Positions 31,057 to 34,040 of a stretch of DNA of 34,040 nucleotides are shown one piece after another. Under the pieces are notes generated by a model. It was not told the origin of the DNA. It was given only the letters and a program-made list of their open reading frames with translations, and ran no database searches. Source of the stretch: Oscillospiraceae bacterium (lineage in GTDB: Bacteria; Bacillota; Clostridia; Oscillospirales; CAG-272). The DNA lies in contig SVQY01000024.1 in assembly GCA_015065135.1 (NCBI GenBank), forward strand, positions 1 to 34,040, given 5' to 3'. A program made the translations under genes and the position numbers. Numbering within the stretch: the first letter of the stretch is position 1; each line of letters starts with the position of its first letter.

Positions 31057-31340
31057 ATAATTATTCATAAAGGCGCTTGAGCAAAAATAAGTAAGGCAAA
31101 CAAAAGCGTGCAGAGAGCCGTCGGCTTGGTGTGAGACGGTCGTGAGTCGTTGCCCCAAATTCCTTTTGCAAGCTGTGTGTTGAAGGCGATCCTCGCAAAG
31201 TAGGCACAACGGAGGCAACCGTTATCTTGCAGGGCAGTGTAGGCTGCCTCAGAGTTCTTTGACCGCAAGGTCTTGATAAAGCAGAGTGGTACCGCGGCGA
31301 TAGTCGCCCCTGCATCCGTATTTTCGGATGCATTTTTTTG
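31057..31340 (+). promoter_or_regulatory. T-box leader, probably tRNA-Phe responsive
   Basis: This roughly 280-base leader has the marks of a T-box riboswitch. AGAGAG (31112-31117) is followed by a hairpin with a GGTG loop (CCGTC/GACGG). AGTAGG (31199-31204) and the CGG...CCGTTA element (31210-31224) come next, then the T-box core AGAGTGGTACCGCGG (31283-31297) and a terminator. GGCAA (31095-31099) can pair with TTGCC (31150-31154) as the base of stem I, placing TTC (31160-31162) in the specifier position, so the sensed tRNA would be tRNA-Phe. An alternative GGC (Gly) reading near 31184 is less sensible for this gene. Uncharged tRNA would allow read-through into DAHP synthase. Confidence 0.88.
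31311..31339 (+). terminator. T-box regulated terminator
   Basis: TGCATCCG (31311-31318) pairs with CGGATGCA (31325-31332) and is followed by seven T residues. It competes with the antiterminator built from the T-box core just upstream. Confidence 0.9.
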
Positions 31341-31391
31341 TTTTCATTTGTTTATCGTGGCATTTTGCCATAATTTAGTAAAGAAAGAAGT

Positions 31392-32429
31392 GTGAACCCC
31401 TTGTCTATGAATTTCATTCGCAAGCTCCCCATTCCCCAGGAGACCAAGGAAAAATATCCTGTCTCCCTGAAGGCCGTCGAGGCCAAAGAGGCCCGTGACA
31501 TCGAGATCAAAAAAATCTTTACCGGTGAGAGCGATAAGCTGGCGCTGATCATCGGTCCTTGCTCTGCCGACAGCGAAGAGCCCGTGATGGAGTATGCCTA
31601 TCGCCTTGCCAAGCTGCAGGAGCAGGTGAAGGATAAGCTGGTGCTGATCCCTCGTGTATATACCAACAAGCCCCGCACCACCGGCGACGGCTATAAGGGC
31701 ATGCTGCATCAGCCCGATCCCAATGGCAATCCCGATGCCTACAAGGGTATTCTGGCTATCCGTGAGCTGCATACCCGTGTGCTGACCGAGACAGGCCTTT
31801 CCACTGCCGATGAGATGCTCTATCCCGCCAACTTCCGCTACCTTTCCGATCTGCTCTCCTACGTTGCCGTAGGTGCGCGCTCTACCGAGAACCAGGAGCA
31901 TCGCCTGGTCTCCAGCGGTATCAGCGTGCCTGTTGGTCTGAAGAACCCTACCGGCGGAGATCTGTCTGTGATGATGAATTCGATCACTGCCTCTCAGCAT
32001 CCCCATTCCTTCATTTACAGAGGGTGGGCGGTAGAGACCACCGGTAATGAGTGTGCCCACGCCATTCTGCGCGGTTATGTGGACAAGCAGGGCGTCAGCC
32101 ATCCCAACTATCACTATGAGGATCTGGTGAACCTGGTGGCGCTGTATAACAAGGCGCAGCTGCACAACCCTGCCGTGATCGTGGATGCCAATCATGCCAA
32201 CTCGGGTAAGAAATATGACGAGCAGCCCCGCATTTGCAAGGAGGTCCTGCATTCCTGCCGCCATAACGAGGAGATCAGGAAGATCGTCAAGGGCTTCATG
32301 ATCGAGAGCTATCTGGAGGACGGCTGCCGCAAGATCGGTGAGGAGGGCTTCGGCAAGTCCATCACTGACCCCTGCATCGGCTGGGAAAAGACCGAAAAGC
32401 TGGTGCTGGACATCGCGGACCTGATCTGA
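31392..32429 (+). CDS. aroF: 3-deoxy-7-phosphoheptulonate synthase (DAHP synthase, type I)
   Basis: The roughly 345-residue product condenses phosphoenolpyruvate and erythrose 4-phosphate, the entry step of the shikimate pathway. It follows the AroFGH type: IIGPCSADS, IPRVYTNKPRTTG, GYKGMLHQPDP, GARSTENQEHR, GLKNPTGGD, DANHANSGKK and GFMIESYLEDG. There is no fused chorismate mutase or ACT domain. The start is uncertain: GTG at 31392 follows AGAAAG, while ATG at 31407 lacks a clear ribosome site; both fit the family's variable N terminus. It supplies the step missing from the minus-strand aro operon and is controlled separately by the T-box. The symbol denotes the type, not an assigned isozyme. 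Confidence 0.92.
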   Translation: MNPLSMNFIRKLPIPQETKEKYPVSLKAVEAKEARDIEIKKIFTGESDKLALIIGPCSADSEEPVMEYAYRLAKLQEQVKDKLVLIPRVYTNKPRTTGDGYKGMLHQPDPNGNPDAYKGILAIRELHTRVLTETGLSTADEMLYPANFRYLSDLLSYVAVGARSTENQEHRLVSSGISVPVGLKNPTGGDLSVMMNSITASQHPHSFIYRGWAVETTGNECAHAILRGYVDKQGVSHPNYHYEDLVNLVALYNKAQLHNPAVIVDANHANSGKKYDEQPRICKEVLHSCRHNEEIRKIVKGFMIESYLEDGCRKIGEEGFGKSITDPCIGWEKTEKLVLDIADLI

Positions 32430-32447
32430 ATTTGATTTAAAATAATG

Positions 32448-32484
32448 AAAAAGCGAACGAAAATCAAAAAACGTTCGCTTTTTT
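32448..32484 (+). terminator. Terminator after DAHP synthase
   Basis: AAAAAGCGAACG (32448-32459) pairs with CGTTCGCTTTTT (32472 onward), with a 12-base loop and a T run. Confidence 0.8.
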
Positions 32485-32485
32485 A

Positions 32486-32514
32486 TTGACATCTCTTGTC
32501 GAATGTGATAATAT
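32486..32514 (+). promoter_or_regulatory. Promoter of mscL
   Basis: TTGACA (32486-32491) and TAATAT (32509-32514) with a 17-base spacer, directly after the preceding terminator. Confidence 0.65.
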
Positions 32515-32555
32515 ATTGTTTGCTGAAACCCAAAACGGCAAGGAGGAGACATGCA

Positions 32556-33230
32556 ATGGGAAAAAAAGATATGGAGGTCATTGAGGCCCGGATCGCTGAG
32601 GGCGAGGCCCGGGAGGCTCAAAAAAAGAGAAAAGAAATGAAAGAAAAGGTCAAAAAGGAAAAGGTTAGCTTTTTCGCCGATTTCAAGAAGTTCATCACCC
32701 GCGGTAATGTCATTGATATGGCCGTTGCCGTGATCGTCGGCGGTGCGTTTACTGCCATCGTCAACTCGATCAGCAATCAGGTGCTCAAGCCCCTGATCAA
32801 CTGGATAATGGCCGCTATCCTGGGCAAGGATTCGCTCAGCGAGCTCTACAGCTTCCTCACCAGAGTCGATAAGACCGAGGTCGTGGTAGAGAACGGTGTT
32901 GAGGTCACCAAGATCGTGCCCGATCTTGCCAACTCGATCTATATCGACTGGGGTACCGTTATCAATGCTGTGATCAACTTCCTTATGGTTGCCCTGGTGC
33001 TGTTTATCATCGCACGCATCGCAACCCGTGTGTGGAAGCGTATCAAGGCAAGAGAGCTGGCCGCTGCCAAGGAGGCAGAGGAGAAGAAGAAGGCAGAGGA
33101 AAAGGCAAAGGCCGACGCCGCTGCTGCTGCCGCTGCTGCCGTTGCTGCCGAGAAGGAAGCTCAGCTGCAGGCATTCTATGCCAACATCGCTCGTCAGACC
33201 GAGCTGCTGGAAGAGCTCTCCAAGAAATAA
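32556..33230 (+). CDS. mscL: Large-conductance mechanosensitive channel with long tails
   Basis: The product has 224 residues. The MscL core begins near residue 40: FKKFITRGNVIDMAVAVIVGGAFTAIVNS is the typical N-terminal helix and first membrane segment, followed by VLKPLINWIM, an outer loop, and a second membrane segment (VINFLMVALVLFIIARIA). The channel opens under membrane tension to release solutes on osmotic downshock. Typical MscL has about 136 residues; this one adds about 38 charged residues (Lys/Glu-rich) at the N terminus and about 60 at the C terminus, with a Lys/Glu helix and a run of alanines likely to form a coiled coil. AAGGAGGAG precedes the ATG; the ATG at 32551 is out of frame. 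Confidence 0.9.
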   Translation: MGKKDMEVIEARIAEGEAREAQKKRKEMKEKVKKEKVSFFADFKKFITRGNVIDMAVAVIVGGAFTAIVNSISNQVLKPLINWIMAAILGKDSLSELYSFLTRVDKTEVVVENGVEVTKIVPDLANSIYIDWGTVINAVINFLMVALVLFIIARIATRVWKRIKARELAAAKEAEEKKKAEEKAKADAAAAAAAAVAAEKEAQLQAFYANIARQTELLEELSKK

Positions 33231-33237
33231 GGAACAT

Positions 33238-33269
33238 AAAAAAGGACTTGCAATTGCAAGTCCTTTTTT
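33238..33269. terminator. Bidirectional terminator between mscL and the GH2 gene
   Basis: A perfect 32-base palindrome with AAAAAA at the left end and TTTTTT at the right (core GGACTTGCAATTGCAAGTCC), so it can end both facing transcripts. Confidence 0.88.
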
Positions 33270-33272
33270 CGT

Positions 33273-34040
33273 TCAGCCGTGCGCCTCGGCCAGCTCGTTC
33301 GCCAGCGCCTGCATATCGGCAAGATCCACCTTCACATGCTTGCGGTCATAGGTCACAAGGCCGTTGATCTCGTCCTCCACATCGGTCAGCTGGGTGTAGA
33401 TGGCGCCCGAAAGCCCGGCCTTGGCGGCGGGCAGGATCTGCTCGCGGTAGAGCTTCAGTAGCCCATCGCGAAAGGCGGCTTCCTCCCGATAGGTGCGGTA
33501 TCCGTAGGCCTTGGCAGGGTTGGCAATGTGTTCTGCAACAGCCAGCGAGTAACCGCCGAATTCCGAGAGGACGAGCGGCTTTTTGCCGGGGCGGCAGCGC
33601 ACCGGCTTGAAGTAGACGTGGGGGCTTTCCACATCGCTTTCCGCCGTCTCAAACCAGCCGGAGGCGGTGTCGATAAAGCGGGTGTCGTCCTCCTTTTGCA
33701 GCAAGCGATACGCATTGTCGCCGTCAAACTGCCCCCACCCCTCGTTGAAGATGGTCCAGTAGCAGATCGAGGGATGATTGCGCAGGTGTCGTACCGTCTC
33801 ATTCATCGCGGTCAGAAAGGCCTGCCGTGTGGCTGCGCCGCGGTGCAGCTTTTTGTCATTACGGCGCTTGATGCCGACCGTGGGCAGCACTGTGTCACGG
33901 AAAAAGGAGTAATCGCCGTTGTTGACCATATCCTGAAAGACTATCATACCAAGGCGGTCACAGTCGTAGTAGAATTGCTGCGGCTCGATCTTGATGTGCT
34001 TGCGCAGGGTGTTGAAGCCGGCGGATTTTGCCAGCAGAAT
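33273..34040 (-). CDS. GH2 family glycosidase, C-terminal part (runs off window)
   Basis: The frame is open to the right edge, so the N-terminal sandwich domains lie outside. The visible 255 residues are the catalytic barrel of a family GH2 enzyme (beta-galactosidase, glucuronidase or similar): GFNTLRKHIKIEP, YYDCDRLGMIVFQDM, IFNEGWGQFD with the acid/base glutamate, VLSEFGGYS with the nucleophile glutamate, and GAIYTQLTDVEDEINGLVTYDRK near the end. The substrate cannot be set from this part. It faces mscL across a bidirectional terminator. Confidence 0.9.
   Translation of the reverse strand: MLLAKSAGFNTLRKHIKIEPQQFYYDCDRLGMIVFQDMVNNGDYSFFRDTVLPTVGIKRRNDKKLHRGAATRQAFLTAMNETVRHLRNHPSICYWTIFNEGWGQFDGDNAYRLLQKEDDTRFIDTASGWFETAESDVESPHVYFKPVRCRPGKKPLVLSEFGGYSLAVAEHIANPAKAYGYRTYREEAAFRDGLLKLYREQILPAAKAGLSGAIYTQLTDVEDEINGLVTYDRKHVKVDLADMQALANELAEAHG

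Noticed and set aside
31184-31192. GGC following GAA as the T-box specifier (Gly)
   Set aside because: It lies past the base of the stem I I could draw, in the region before the AGTAGG element, and glycine makes little sense for DAHP synthase; TTC at 31160 fits better, though not proven.

Overview
The window looks like a chromosomal segment of an anaerobic Gram-positive bacterium, most likely an uncultured gut member of Clostridia. The evidence is a lipoprotein signal with a Gram-positive style lipobox, a T-box leader, a paired fatty acid kinase FakA/FakB, a glycyl radical enzyme (oxygen sensitive), strong AGGAGG-type ribosome sites with GTG and TTG starts, and many near-consensus TTGACA-17-TATAAT promoters in otherwise fairly GC-rich DNA. 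The exact order or genus cannot be set from sequence reading alone.

Layout. 1-2000: end of a membrane-anchored protein, a repeat-rich stretch of tRNA-like and terminator-like modules, a tRNA-Thr(GGU) gene and a TIM-barrel sugar isomerase/epimerase. 2080-5300: a zinc-ribbon multi-pass membrane protein and a large lipoprotein, each with its own promoter. 5345-9075: sbcD-sbcC, the DNA-end nuclease pair. 9200-17172: a sugar-acid island. An AraC regulator diverges from a KDPG/KDPGal aldolase and a GldA-like dehydrogenase; after a terminator and an AT-rich gap come aldose 1-epimerase, D-galactonate dehydratase (dgoD), a cytosolic GH5-like glycosidase, an SDR and 2-dehydro-3-deoxygalactonokinase (dgoK). 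Dehydratase, kinase and aldolase make a complete route from D-galactonate to pyruvate plus glyceraldehyde 3-phosphate. 17223-20341: a glycyl radical enzyme of unknown substrate with a divergent AraC regulator.

20374-28305 (minus strand): a compact aromatic amino acid operon, read as tetR - tyrA - aroB - aroA - aroC - pheA - small zinc-ribbon protein - aroE/aroK fusion - aroQ, with overlaps or gaps of at most about 20 bases. The missing first step, DAHP synthase, is on the plus strand at 31392-32429 under its own T-box leader, whose best specifier reading is UUC (Phe). Between them sits a fakB-fakA pair. The tetR/fakB intergenic region has two face-to-face promoters with palindromic sites placed to affect both, suggesting the TetR protein links aromatic synthesis and fatty acid uptake. 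The window ends with an unusually long MscL channel and the C-terminal part of a GH2 glycosidase that runs off the edge.

The parts most worth a second look are the TetR/promoter arrangement at 28326-28431, the orphan glycyl radical enzyme, the small zinc-ribbon gene embedded in the aro operon, and the tRNA-Thr whose 3' end lies inside a perfect 27-bp palindrome with decayed copies upstream. I saw no CRISPR array, transposase, phage gene or classical defence system.
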